A DNA stretch of 64,000 bases. It comes from Agapanthus africanus (Eukaryota > Streptophyta > Magnoliopsida > Asparagales > Amaryllidaceae). Positions 46,090 to 58,719 of this stretch are shown piece after piece (within the stretch, counting starts at the first letter, position 1; each line of letters opens with the position of its first letter). The notes under the pieces are model-generated. The model made no database searches, was not told the DNA's origin, and saw nothing but the letters and a program-made list of their open reading frames with translations. Position numbers and translations under genes: made by a program. The stretch is from the NCBI GenBank assembly GCA_030015575.1, contig JASDDO010000004.1:322656654-322720653 (forward strand). The letters run 5' to 3'.

Positions 46090-47580
46090 GGATTTTTGGA
46101 CCGGGTACTTATCGTGCGAGAGTTTTCCGACGATATTCCAGGAAAGCTAGCGAAATTCAGGGAGCTTAAGGATCGGCTGCAGAATTGTTTGTTGGGAGGT
46201 TTGTGTGTCCGAGTGTTTCGCTTTTGGGAGCTCCTATTTCTGTTCGTCAAGGAGAAAGACGACAGATTGTGGTTGTGGATTGATAGATCGTCAATTGAAC
46301 CGGCTTACGGTGCGGTTAGGTATCATTTACCTCGCTTTGACGATTTCTTCGATCAGCTCCAGAGTGCGAGACTTTTTCTAAGTTTTTTTGGGATCAGGTC
46401 ATCATTGTTGCGGGTTCGGAGTGGTGGCATTCCGAATACTGTTTTTGTGCGTGCTATGGGCAGTTTGTGTTTTGGTGGTGTCGTTGAACTCGCCAATGCC
46501 CTAGCAGCATTTGTAGTTATGATGCACTTGATTTCTTCAGGCCGTTCCTCGACCAGTTGCTGTTGTGTTTTGACGACATTCTGGTCTATATTTGTGTCTT
46601 GAGGAACAGGAGCAGCACTTGAGAATTGTTTTGCAGACATTCGGAGAGCCCCAGCTGTTTGCTAGATTCTCAGAGTGTTCCTTCAGGCTTGTTTGTGTTG
46701 ACTCCTAGGTCTTGTAGTTACGGGAGACAGTTTCGTATGGTTCCGAGGGAGATCGAGACCGTACAGCTTAGGCCCGGACTTGTGTGCAGGACGGAGGTCC
46801 TTTGATTTTGGGCTTAGCAGGTTTTTACCGCCGTTTCGTGCAGGATTACTAGCGTATTGTTGCACCGTTGACTGTACAGACCTGAAAGTAGGTTCTTTTC
46901 TTTGGACTGAGGCATGTGTACAGAGTTTTCGGCAGTTGAAGATTCAGTTAGCAACTGCATCAGTTCTTGCTTTTGATTCGGAGTCTGTGATTGTGACAAG
47001 GTTGTGCTAAGTTAGGAATGCGTTTGCGTACCTGATGTTATCGGGTAGAGACATGAAATCCTAGAGCAAGCACATCAGTCAACTCTCTATGTTCATTCAA
47101 GTTCCGCCAATATTGACGTGACTGGTGAGATAGTTACGGGTGGACAGGAATGTAAAGAGAAATTTCAGGTTTCGTTTCAAGGTGTTTGTCTTGTTGTGCG
47201 TTTGTGTTAATTGTTTGCGGCAGTTGGGATCGTCACTCGCCATTGTTAGGATACTTCTTGATAGCTGTTATCAGGAGACATTCCAATTGGCAACCTTTAA
47301 GTTTTGTTTGTTAGGTGGTGTCGATCTCCAGTCTGTTTTTCTGACTCTGCATAGTAGGATTTTTGGACCCCAGCTAGTCTAGAGACTTCGGAAATGATCC
47401 AGCTGTTTCAGGTAAGGATGATGACAGTCCTGTGCGGAAAGAGGTCTTATGCCGACCATGGTGATCGCATGCTCGAGTTCGCAGTGGGAGATCATGTATT
47501 CCTACGGATTTTTCCGATGAAGGACGTGTTGAGTTTTGGGAAGCTTACCCAGAATTGTAGGTCCTTTCAAGATCCTTAAA
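46090..47580 (+). pseudogene. Chromovirus pol remnant (RT, RNase H, integrase end)
   Basis: RT-like pieces include LIVREFSDDIPGKL, FRELKDRLQN, FLFVKEKDDRLWLWIDR and YHLPRFDDFFDQLQSARLF near 46110-46380. The RNase H start has a SFRQLKIQLATASVLAFD segment at about 46923-46980. The integrase C-terminal part RSYADHGDRMLEFAVGDHVF is at about 47430-47500. The order and words match plant gypsy chromoviruses. The remnant is badly broken. Confidence 0.75.
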
Positions 47581-47689
47581 GTGAGTTAGTTCTGTTGCCT
47601 TTAATTTGGCACTTCCGCCCAGATTATTGAGTATTCACCCCGTATTCCTTGTGTCGATACTTTACAATTTCCTTCATGACCTTTCTCAC

Positions 47690-47947
47690 ATGATTCAGCA
47701 CCAGACCATTTAGCTTGGACGCGATCTTTCGTTCACCAGCAGCCAATTGTGTTAATGTCTAGGCGGGTGGAGGAACTTCGGTCAAGGGTCTTGCCATCTG
47801 TGAAGGGTTTTCTTGGACGTAACCGTATAGTGAGGTAATCACTTGGGAGGCTGCGAACGAGATATGAGAGTTTAGTAATCCTCTCTTTGAAGGTACGCTT
47901 AGTGAACATTTTAAATTCGGGGATGAATTTTTATAAGGGGGGGAGAT
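47690..47947 (+). other. Chromodomain-like remnant and polypurine tract of the chromovirus
   Basis: A piece near 47740-47830 carries PIVLMSRRVEELRSRVLPSV, close to the chromodomain lead P.RILDR.V..LR...IP.V. Then ataaggggggggagat-like sequence (about 47931-47946) directly before the LTR is the polypurine tract. Confidence 0.6.
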
Positions 47948-50900
47948 TGTAACGTTTCAGAAATCGTTTTGCGAATTTTCCCGTTTTAGGGCAAAATTGT
48001 CGGTTTTTCCCGTTTTAACCCGATTTCGATCAAACGACCGTATAAGCTTACCGACACCTAATTTGGCCAAAATAAAGCTTGTGCGCGAACTTTGGGAGTA
48101 TTTGGGAGGTTTTGGTTCAGATAGATTTTTTCCCGAATAAAATATTATTTTAGCTGGTAAAATATGCACGTAAATCGGGAAATTTTCTTCTAATTGAAAA
48201 TTCTTGAAAATTATCACCACAATTATTTTAGAACCTTCTTTTTAAATATCTTGATTTTTTGGTCAAAGGAATTTTTTTTTAAAGATAAAGAAAAAGAAAA
48301 GTAGTGTGAACATAAGCTTTGTTTTATTATCCAATTATTCCCTTTTTCTTCTAGAAAATTGTATAATTCTCCAAAAATCATATCCTTCATCATTTGGCCG
48401 GCCACATCCTTCCTCTTGCTGTCCATGAAGTTTCTCATCTCATTTCTTCTCATTTTTCTTCAAAATAATCATGAATAATCCAAATAAATTCATAGAAATT
48501 CAAATAAATTCCAAAACCTTCATTCTTCTTCACAAAAGTTGCTTGGATCTTCATTCTAGTGAGGATTTTGGAGGATAATGTTTGGTTTTATCCTTGATTC
48601 AAGAGTGTCCTTGAAGGTATAAAACCTTAACTCTAATCTTTTTTTTAGTTGCTTAATAGTTTATGCTAGCTTAATTAGATATTAGTTTAAGCTTTAAATT
48701 TCATGTTTCAAAATTCTAGAAATGGTTTTAGAAATTCAAGTTAAGGTTAAAGCTTAATTTAAGTGTTTAATATTTAATTTAAGTGTTAATTTGTGAATTG
48801 GAAAAGCTTAACCTAGTAGAAAATGTTAATTTTTGCTAATTACTACTTTGTCTAATTAAGGGTTTTTGCTTACTAGATTTTTGCTAAAACTTAATTAAGC
48901 AAGTTTAAAAATATATGATTAGTTTAGATAGCTTAGTTAAGCTATTTTAAGGTATTTGTAATTGTTAGATTTGTGTTATCTTGAATCTAGTGCGATATAT
49001 TGCGATAGGTTGCTTACTAGATTTCGGGGTTTTTCCGACGTAGGGTTCTTTTGGTAGTTGCGAGGTAATATCCAGTGTGTTCCTCGTAATTTTTGTGTTG
49101 TGTTGTGCGATCGGGACGATATGGGTCCAGAATTGGTGTTTTGTTGTTTAGCGACCCCAATTAGGGTTTTGGCCGGTATCGTGCGCGATAGATGCGCTAA
49201 GCGCGCAGTGTAATTTTCCGGGCGTTTTCGTCGCGTTTCGTTGTCTTTTCGTCATTTTAGGATATTTAGCTTATGTGTTGTGTTTGTGAAATTTTAGGTT
49301 CGCAAGCGGGGACTTCGGACACTACGGCAAGTGGAAAACAGGTGGTAGGCTTCACCTAGCTTGGAGCGTTGGTGAGTAGATTTAACATCTACAGGGGAAT
49401 CGCCCGCATGGCGTTATGCGTCTGGGCTAGAAATATTTACATTGTCGCATATTCTATGTCATGTTTAGAATTGCGCATTTACCCTCTTAGTTAGATTGTA
49501 GTGTGCCTGGACTAGTAGTAGTAGGACACTGCACATATTATTGACGATTTATGTTGCACTAGCACTGTTTTTATGCTACACACACCGTCAATAATTACCA
49601 TGTCACACACATAACCACTTATAGATGTTATATTGCTTGGTTAGGGACATTGTGACATTGATTCATATTTCTTATCACATTGACATACAGTTATCAATTT
49701 ACCTATAGGGTATTGTGCCATTAGTGATAGGTACATACACACCTAAGGACATAGCTACAGGTGTACTTGCATTTTATACTTTACTTATACCTGATAGGTA
49801 TATCACATCATCATATAGGTAGATACCTATATTTCTGCTATACCATTCATGTGTTCATTTATATCTGGTGAATGCTATGCTTTTCTTTTATACGCTTTCA
49901 TTACAGTTTTTATGTTGCGTATACTTTATTCATGGATTATCGCATTGTTATATGGATTTTTCATGATGTTTTCTGGATTTGGGAACCGTGGTAGTTCATG
50001 AAATTATGCATACATTGAAAAACCCGGTTTCCTTGATATGATATTTTAGCAGCCACCATGAGATTTATCGGTGCTGATATATATACCCTACGCGAGGAAA
50101 GGAGGGATCCGTGTATGGGTACATGGTGGGGCCCGGAGGTACCCTGAAGCAAGAACGTTGTCGTTGTGTGAGTCGACATCGCGGTGCTAGGCGATGAGGC
50201 TTAGGGGAACCATACTTTCCGGTGACAGGACCATTGACTCATCGGCTATCGAGTGGATACCGACGGGAGTCATGTACGTATGGATACGTCGAGAGGCGAG
50301 GGTCAGAGCTAGGCACTCGAGCTTTCGGGATAGCGTATGATACGTACCTATCAGGGGGCCTGTCATGGAGACAGCACCTGATGGATCATCATTTCTGTGT
50401 CGATGCTTGGCACAATGGTTTCATGATATTTCTAATTACTCCTTTGTATATATAACAGGGGATTGAGCCGCTGTTATATATACCCTTACACCAATATTAG
50501 TGGAATGAGACGCTAATATATGTGTATTGCCCTCATCATATTTATTTATGACATTATATTTGGATGTTAGAACTGTGCTGGAGATTTGATTTGGGACATA
50601 AGAGATTCATTGGGATTGGATACTGATATTGTATATACGAGATATGTGAGATCCACTTGCTGTTGTACATTTGATATATGTGAGATATACTGATATTGTA
50701 CATACGAGATATGTGAGATCCACTTGCTGTTGTATATTTGATATATGTGAGATATGCTGATATTGTACATACGAGATATGTGAGATCCACTTGATGTTGT
50801 ACATTTGATATATGTGAGATATACCTGATATTGTACATACTAGATAGGTGAGATCTACTTGATGTTGTACATTCGATACATATGCGAGATATACTTGATA

Positions 50901-51937
50901 TTGTGCAGTTGAGGCGATGTGACACTTAGATGATATAAGAGCCAATTTGGGGGCTGATTTGGGGAATTGGGATTTTGATTTGTCTTGCTGGATTGTGATC
51001 CTACCACGATGTCAGGATTCCGTGGAAATGACATATTTCACTCCATACCTCATCTTTATATACTTGTGCACTGTTCCATGTATTAGGAGTACCTATGAGT
51101 GTACCTTTCATGAGTGTTGCACATTTACTTTCTCATATCCCCAGTGCATGATTATTGCATACTATTGTCATATCATTATTGCTTTATATATTGGTGGTAC
51201 TTGTTAGTGTACTTTCCATTATTTCGTACTCATGACCTGTTATTACTGCAATTGTCATATATTAGATTCATGCTGTACGTACATTCTTGCGATTACCTGC
51301 ATATGTTATTTACTATTCACGAGTTGGCAACTCACCCCCGTTGTGCCACAGGTGTTACAGAGTGTTCCCCAGAATAGTCTAGGCTGGCTATTCATCTATC
51401 ATCTTTTGTTACGGATACCGCATCAGCTCACAGTGTGCAGTTTGCTTAGGTGGGTTTTGTGATTATTCGTTGTATTGTATATTCGTTGTATCCCTGTACT
51501 CTCCATCTACTATTTTCATATTGACTTAGAGACTTGGTGATGACGATATTGTATATTATGTTGGATTTGTTGTCTTTTATACAGCTTCCTTTCTATCGTC
51601 TTCTATTTCTTCGCTACGGCGTCGTATATTTGTTGTGGTGGTTGTTTTGCGCCGTTGGGCGTGGATTTTGCTCCCGTTTGGGATACTTTACTTTATATTT
51701 ATGTTGTACCCATTTTTGGGGCTAGCTTTTACAAAGGAGGTGCTGCCAAAATTTTAAAAAAAAAGTGGACTCTTTTAAAGAATTTGGGTTGTGATTTCAA
51801 ATGTTTCAAAAACTTTTTATTATCTTTTCCGTATTTTTATTGTTTAGATTTCTGGGTTTTGGCTTTCTTTTACTGCGTTACGTCTGGAGGCGTTGCGTAG
51901 TATTAGGGCCGTCACGTGCCAATTTCGGGTCGTGACA
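47948..51937 (+). repeat. 3' LTR of the chromovirus fragment
   Basis: 3990 bp, starts TGtaacgtttcagaaat and ends gggtcgtgaCA. No partner 5' LTR is present. It holds the blocks shared with solo LTR C (about 51317-51350 and 51725-51755) and the tandem array at 50600-50910. Confidence 0.8.
50600..50910. repeat. Tandem repeat of about 60-65 bp in the chromovirus LTR
   Basis: About five imperfect copies of a unit made of gatattgtacatacgagata, tgtgagatccacttg, ctgttgtaca and tttgatatatgtgagata. It explains the His/Ile/Ser-rich minus-strand frames here, which are not genes. Confidence 0.8.
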
Positions 51938-53240
51938 CTAATCTTGCAAGAGCATACGCTAAAGTGTTTTCTTCTCTCTCTCTCCAGGTAGCGACCATGT
52001 CAGGCCATAATCAAGATAATAATATGGATGTATTGACTGAACCCGCTTATTATACTGAGCAGGGGAACGTTGGACCCGTTCTTTCTTATAAGAGTTATAA
52101 GACTGATCAGGGAATAAGAGAATATCTGGATTCTCACACCGCCCAAAAGAACATGCATATTGATGCATCTTCTTCAGGTGTGTTAGTTATTGAGAACTGT
52201 TTCTCAGTTCACCCTACGTCCTGGGTATTGGATACCGGATCAGGATCCCACATATGTAAACAGTTACATAGGCTACGTAAAGGTAGAGAACTGGGAAAAG
52301 GTGATCATTCCGTTCAAGTAGGGAACGGTGTAAGTATTGTAGCCAAAGCAGTTGGCGAATATCACCTTGTATTACCAAGTCGTAATACACTGATTCTAAA
52401 TGAGTGCTATTATATACCGAACATGATGTGCAATATTATATCAGTTTCTTTATTAAGTAAAGAAGGATATAATTTTGTAGTAAAGGATAATGTTATGAAC
52501 ATATTCCTAGATCAAAAGTTGATTGCATCAGGCTCGTTACATAATGGCATATTAATTCTGAATCAGAATACAGTCCTGAATATACAAAACACACACAAAA
52601 GGAAAAGTTCAGATATGAACGAATCCTACTTGTGGCATTGTAGACTTGGTCATATCAATGCGACACGACTGGCTAAGTTACATAAGGATGGTTATTTGAA
52701 TCCGTTCGAATTATCATCTTATGATACTTGCCATTCATGTCTCAAAGGAAAAATGACCAAAGCTCCTTTTAGTGGACACGGAGAAAGAGTTACCGAACTC
52801 TTAGGACTAATACATAGTGATGTATGCGGTCCCATGTCTACGCATGCCAGGAACGGTTCTTCCTACTTCATTACATTCACTGACGATCTCTCTAGATTCG
52901 GACATGTATTCCTGATGAAACACAAGTCTGAAGCTTTTGAGAAATTCAGAGAATATAAGCACGAAGTAGAGAATCAAACGGGCAAAAGTATTAAGATTCT
53001 TCGATCTGATCGAGGAGGTTAATACTTAAGCAATGAGTTCCTAGATTATCTAAAAGAGAATGGGATTCTCTCTCAGCTTACTCCTCCTTATACACCACAG
53101 CACAACGGTGTATCGGAGCGGAGGAATCACACCCTATTAGATATGGTACGCTCTATGATGAGTACAGCTGAGTTACCTATTTCCTTCTGGGGGTATGCGC
53201 TTGAAACAGCAGTATACCTATTGAATCAAGTTCCAACTAA
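51938..53240 (+). CDS. Protease and integrase region of Copia-2
   Basis: It starts right of the chromovirus LTR with a pyrimidine-rich, splice-acceptor-like run and the word gcgaccatgtcaggc. Protease [12 protein letters not shown] is at about 52222-52257. GAG-pre-integrase [18 protein letters not shown] and integrase core with [24 protein letters not shown] and [11 protein letters not shown] lie at about 52630-53130. Very close to the Copia-1 protein (most residues identical). Fossil copy with a few breaks. Confidence 0.9.
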
Positions 53241-53649
53241 ATCTGTACCTACCACACCATATGAGATATGGAGTGGGAAGAGACCGTATCTTAAACGAGT
53301 TAAGATATGGGGTTGTCCGGCCTATATAAAAAGGCAAAATCCGGACAAACTCGAGGCACGGTCAGTTCTTTGCAAGTTTGTAGGATATCCGAAGAATTCT
53401 TATGGATATTTTTTCTATCACGGTGAGGAGCAAAAAGTGTTTTTTGCTCAACATGCTACCTTTTTAGAAAAGGAATATCTTGCAAAAGAGATTAGTTGCT
53501 CTGAGGTAGAACTGGAAGAAGTTCCAGCAACACAAACTGCAACTGAAGATTTAGTGGAACTAGAGGTTCAGTAGTACCCGACGAACCCCAGCCTCTCCGC
53601 CGATCTAGTAGGGTTTCTCGTCCACCTGAGAGATACTACGGTTTTCTTA

Positions 53650-55258
53650 TTGATGGTGGAAGCGAGGACTGCATCATGGATGATGATGAACCGACTAGTT
53701 AAAAATCAAGTAAAGTCAGCTAGAGAGAAATGGCTGGATGCAATGCGATCTGAGATGGAATCCATGTACACCAACAAAGTATGGACTTTGGAAAATGCTC
53801 CTGAAGAGGTAAAACCCATTGGGAGCAAGTGGATCTTTAAAAAGAAATTTGGTGTAGATGGAAAAGTTGAGACTTTCAAAGCTAGACTTGTAGCAAAGGG
53901 TTTTCGTCAACGACCAGGTGTGGATTATGACGAAACCTTTTCTCCAGTGGCTATGCTTAAGTCCATCCGGATCTTACTTGCCATTGCTGCATACCATGAC
54001 TACGAAATCTGGCAAATGGATGTTAAGACCGCCTTTCTAAACGGTGATTTAGAAGAGAGCGTGTACATGACTCAGCCTGAGGGCTTCGTAGATAGTGGGA
54101 GCAGCGGAAAGTTATGCAAGCTGCTTAAATCCATTTATGGGTTAAAGCAAGCATCGCGGAGTTGGAACATCTGTTTTGATGTTGTAATCAAAGAGTTTGA
54201 CTTCATCAAAAATATAGATGAACCTTGTATCTATAAGAAGGTAGCAGAGGGTAAGGTAGTCTTCCTCGTATTGTACGTGGATGATATACTCTTGATAGGA
54301 AATGATATTCCTATGCTGCAATCAGTCAAGCTCTTCTTATCACAGAGATTCTCAATGAAAGATCTAGGTGATGCCTCCTGCATATTGGGAATCATGATCT
54401 ATAGAGATAGATCTAAACGGATACTGGGATTGTCCCAATCCAGGTACATTGACACCATACTAAAGAGGTTTAGTATGGAAGAATCCAAGCGTGGGAACCA
54501 ACCCACGATCTCTGGACTCACTCTCTCCAAAGAGATGTCTCCCAAGACTGATTTGGAGAGAGCTCGCATGCAAGGGATACCCTATGCTTCGGCAGTAGGC
54601 TCTATCATGTATGCGATGCTATGTACCAGACCCGATGTAGCATACTCACTAAGTGTAGTGAGTCGGTATCAAGCAGATCCTGGAGAGAGTCACTGGACAG
54701 CTGTGAAGAACATTCTCAAGTACTTACAAAGGACTAAGGAGATGTTCTTGGTATATGGTAACGGAGAACTCCAGGTGGAGTCCTTTACCGATTCCAGCTT
54801 CCAAAGTGATAAGGACGACTCTAAGTCGCACTCGGGATTTGTCTTTACCCTCAATGGAGGGGCGGTATGTTGGAAGATCCAAACAGGATACCGTTGCAGA
54901 CTCGACGATGGAGGCTGAATACATCGCTGCCAACGATGCTGCCAAAGAGGCTGTCTGGATCAAGAAGTTCATTAATGAACTTGGTGTGGTTCCATCCATT
55001 GAGCATCCAATACCTCTGTATTGCGATAACAATGGAGCTGTGGCTTTGGCCAAGGAACCCAGATCCCATCAAAAGTCCAGACATATTCTGAGGCGGTATC
55101 ACCTGATCAGGGAGATAGTTGATCGCCGGGAGATCGAGGTCAGGAGAGTAGATACGAAGGACAACACTGCGGATCCATTCACGAAGGCTATTCCCCAGAT
55201 ACAGTTTGAGAGATTATTCGGGATGCTGGGTATGAGATACTACAGCAGCTGGCCTTAG
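53650..55258 (+). CDS. Reverse transcriptase and RNase H region of Copia-2
   Basis: RT motifs WIFKKKFGVDGKVETFKARL, QMDVKTAFLNGDLEE and LYVDDILLIGN (about 54265-54295), then RNase H with SFTDSSFQSDKDDSKSHSG, STMEAEYIAANDAAKEAVW and NTADPFTKAIPQIQFERL up to about 55230. The same order and near-identical words as in Copia-1. Few breaks. Confidence 0.9.
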
Positions 55259-55272
55259 TGCAAGTGGGAGAT
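55258..55272 (+). promoter_or_regulatory. Polypurine tract of Copia-2
   Basis: agtgcaagtgggaga directly before the 3' LTR, as in Copia-1. Confidence 0.8.
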
Positions 55273-57472
55273 TGTTAGTTATGTATATGCCCTAGAGGCC
55301 ATTGTTGTACTTATGATGTATATTATAATGGATGCTTGGATATATATAGGGATGACTTTCTTGCTCGTCATGATAGTATGCTATTTGGTTTCACTTTATC
55401 TTAACATGTTGACTTGTATTGGTTTACTGTTTTTCTCTCACATGTTGATAAAGCCCTTAGGATCTGTACTCGACTACTGGGACTATGATGAGATCATACT
55501 AGTGGGGCCATGGTAGTCGATGAGTACATCCTATAACTGTTCCTAGTCATGGGTATATCGAGACAGGGCATTGATACACCAGAGTAGACTAGCGTATACG
55601 CATCTTGACCCATATGATGGGCGATGGATGATCCCATATCCATCGGTGTTTGACATCAAGGATGGTGTACGGGTGCTCAGTGGAGACTGGGTACACTGGA
55701 CGGACTCGCCGAGAACTCCCAGTTGGTGATATACCACACGTCAGATGGCAGTTCTCCGGTGACACTGGTACAGGGTAGTCTGTAGACCCGAGATCGTCAT
55801 AGAGTCTTGTGTGATTCCCACTGTGTTTTGATTTCCACCTTACCACGTCCAAGAGGGCGTGCAAAACGGTGGCTTTTAGGTACAGTCCTGAATCACATGG
55901 AGGCAATGAGCGATAAGAGGGGATTCGTCTCTCCCGGTATAGGGAGTTGATGTTGTGCTGTGTTCGATTGGCTATAACTGGAAGTCCCTGGCCAGGGCTG
56001 ATATAGAGATTTATTGGTAAGTGTTACTAGTAGTTTCTCGACCCGTTATGAGCCACACATCGACATGACTTATCGGTTACTGGGGTCTGACGTATACCAC
56101 CCCTAGACTTGATATGCAACATATCAGACGAACAGACCGGACTGTACGGGAGTGTTACTGATTGGATTCACAGGAGAACGCACAGGCTAGCTTGTTGATC
56201 TTCTGATCGCTCAATACCTGGGTGGCTGTTACGTTTAGCTGACCGCTTGCAGCTTGTGGGTGTTTGATATGATCATCACCTGCTACCGGCGTATTGACGA
56301 TTCTTTAGAGTCCTACACAGAGGATTCTTGGCTCAGGCGAAACGGAGTAGAGGCACATATGTGATATGTGCAGGACCGAGAATAATGCGATATGAGATAC
56401 CGTATTATATTCTTGCGATATTTAGATATGAACTGGGTCATCGGATCAAGTGTTGATTCGATGAATCGGTACATGATATATTAGTCGGTAATATTCGATA
56501 TAGCCGGATCGTCGGATCAAGTGTTGATTCGATGATTTAATGTATAATAATATATATGATATATTGTATTACATTATCTAATATTGGCTCGCTTTATTAT
56601 TTCATTTTCTCACTGGATGATACATTGATATATATGCGATATATGTTAATTGTATTATTTTCTTTTGTTGCAAATATATAATATATATGTGATATATATT
56701 ATTGTGACATGATATGATTTATTATTAAACATGTTTAAGGATGATTAAAAGGGATTAGGGTTTGATTAGGGTTAGCTTCTTCTTGCACATTCTAGAAGCT
56801 TTTCCTTTTGTCAAGTTTAAGATATTATGGTTGATATTTGTTGATGACTCATTGCTAACCCAACCAAACCCTAACTCTAGTTTATTCTCTACAAACTATT
56901 AGCCACTCATCCTTGACCATGGTTGATATATCAATCATATAGATTTATTTTCTATTCATCACAAAAGGAATTATCATTATCATTTCCATTATCTTCTTCT
57001 TCTCTCTTGATTTTGAGCTCACTAGAAATTCCATTTGTGATGATAAATTGTGAGAAAGTGAATTAAAAAGAAAGCATAATTACTACTCCTTCATTCTCAT
57101 CTCATCTAGCCCATGAGAGTAGTGTGTTCATCTCTTTAGAGTGAGAAAGCTTGAGTTATTGAAACTTCGACGTAGATCATCGGAGATTTGGAACACTTCA
57201 AGCTAGCATGGATCGTTCGAGTCGTGGAGCCTCTCTTGAGTCCGGGAGATCGAGGATCGCGGCGAAGGGACTTCTGCTCGGAGCTTGTGAAGCGAAGGAG
57301 CGGACTACAAAGGTTGTAATCCCTCACACTTAGATAAAAGTTGTTATCTTGCATGCTTAACCCTAATAATCTAGCAAAGATCCCGGCTTTGGGTTGTTCG
57401 GCACGTCTAAATTTTTATCCGGGCATGTTTGATGCCTTATGAACCTTCACAAGAGTGCCTAGGAACCCTACA
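55273..57472 (+). repeat. 3' LTR of Copia-2
   Basis: 2200 bp, pairs with 41469-43668 and is followed by GTAAC. Confidence 0.93.
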
Positions 57473-57477
57473 GTAAC

Positions 57478-57687
57478 TTGATTCTAAGATCTAATAAATA
57501 TTGCAGATTCCGCTCTGCCGATGACTAACCATACGGCGGGTGAATCTCATTAACAAATCCTTTTATCTCTGGTTTGATTCTTATTTTTTCTCGCTTTTCT
57601 TATTTGTTTTATATTTCGTTGGTATTGCATGATTGGTAGTAAGTATTGTTCCGTGTTGTTTCTTTTCCGGTTATTTATTCCCCAACA
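57478..57687 (+). repeat. Right part of the Copia-3 LTR
   Basis: It continues 41468. It ends ttattccccaaCA, followed by a primer-site-like word. Together with 41046-41468 this gives an LTR of about 630 bp or slightly more. Confidence 0.6.
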
Positions 57688-57689
57688 AC

Positions 57690-57743
57690 TGGTATCAGTG
57701 CCTAGGGCTTGACACTTAATACTACAACAACTGGTATCAGAGC
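57690..57743 (+). promoter_or_regulatory. Two primer-binding-site-like words of Copia-3
   Basis: TGGTATCAGTGC at 57690-57701 and TGGTATCAGAGC at 57732-57743, each preceded by caac or caacaac. The second is the perfect initiator tRNA-Met type. A local duplication of about 42 bp seems to have doubled the site, so the LTR end could also lie at 57729. Confidence 0.6.
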
Positions 57744-57900
57744 GTGGTTAAGGAATCAAAAGGATCTTTGATTTTACAATCTAGTTTAACAGTGGGTAAC
57801 GACGCTTGTGTTCTCTTGCCCTTCTTCTTAGATTGTAGTTTTGATGGTGTTGGTTCAGATCCGAAGGAGAAGTTGAGTTTGCTACGACGATAGGCGAAAG

Positions 57901-58680
57901 ATGGCGGAGGATAAGATAAGAATCGAGAAATTCAATTGTCACAATTATGGTTGGTGGCGCATGCGGATGGAGGAATACCTATACCAAAAGAATTTGTATC
58001 TTCCGTTGTTAGGCAAAAAGCCCGAGAAGATATCCGATGAGGCATAGAATCTACTGGATAGGAAAGCCCTGGTAACAATTAGGCTATCGTTGACTCCCTA
58101 AGTGGCCTTTAACATCTCAAAGGAGAAGCAACCATGAAGCAAATGACGACATTAATGAAGTTGTTTGAGAAGCCTTCGACATCGAACAAGATATTTCTGA
58201 TGAAGAAGTTATTCAACATGAAGATGACAGAGAATAGTTTGGTAACAAAGCACCTGAACGAATTCAACAGTGTGGCGAGCCAACTCGAATCGGTTTCAAT
58301 TGTGTTTGAAGATGAGATTCGAGCCCTTTTATTCCTATGTTCGTTGCTGGAGAGTTGAGAGAACCTAGTTATGGCAGTAAGCAACTCGATCTCAGGGAAT
58401 CTCACGTTTAATGATGCGGTGATTTGCATATTAAACGATAAAATACGGAGAAATGCTGTGAGTGGGAGTTCGGGAGCTTCTGCGCTCTCAGTGGAGAATC
58501 GCGGTAGAACGATGGAAAGGGAAAAAGGGAAGATGGAAAAGTCAAAGAGCCGAAGAAAATCGAAAGGGAAGATCCAAGACGACTTTTGGAACTGCAGAAA
58601 GAAGGGTCACAGAAAAAGCAAATGTAGACTCTTGAAGAAAGACTCAGATGGGAAGGCAGATAAAAAAGTAGCCAATATAG
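57901..58680 (+). pseudogene. gag remnant of Copia-3
   Basis: The first block encodes KIEKFNCHNYGWWRMRMEEY, then LYLPLLGKKPEKISDEA and RKALVTIRLSLTP. The next encodes KPSTSNKIFLMKKLFNMKMT, VTKHLNEFNSVASQLESVSI and DEIRALLFLCSLLES. Then MAVSNSISGNLTFNDAVI and a basic Arg/Lys/Ser-rich run lead to a zinc-knuckle remnant WNCRKKGHRKSKC at about 58588. This is the UBN2-type copia gag. It is broken in several places. Confidence 0.85.
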
Positions 58681-58719
58681 TGTCTACATATAAACAAGGG
58701 GAACATGGCGGCGAACGAA

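Larger units (their letters stand above)
46061..51937 (+). mobile_element. Chromovirus (Tekay/Del-like gypsy) 3' part inside Copia-2
   Basis: It starts within reverse transcriptase homology without an LTR or target duplication. It runs through RNase H, integrase and a chromodomain-like tail, a polypurine tract and a full 3' LTR of about 4 kb. The right end is exactly the LTR end (gggtcgtgaCA), after which Copia-2 sequence resumes. The coding part is a heavily decayed fossil with many breaks, unlike the young Copia-2 LTRs around it. Confidence 0.8.
41469..57472 (+). mobile_element. Copia-2: Ty1/copia retrotransposon carrying a chromovirus fragment
   Basis: Flanked by GTAAC at 41464-41468 and 57473-57477. 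The two LTRs are 2200 bp each and differ by under 2 % by eye, so this copy inserted roughly half a million years ago. It belongs to the same family as Copia-1, with a similar leader, pol and polypurine tract. Between leader and protease, about 240 bp expected from Copia-1 are replaced by 5.9 kb of gypsy sequence (46061-51937). The pol region is a fossil with a handful of breaks. The element sits inside the LTR of Copia-3. Confidence 0.92.

Noticed and set aside
46039-46602. Single frame of 187 codons as a possible host gene
   Set aside because: Its words match gypsy reverse transcriptase, and it lies in the chromovirus remnant.
50554-50945. Three overlapping minus-strand frames with repeated peptide
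   Set aside because: They are shadows of the 60-65 bp tandem repeat in the chromovirus LTR.
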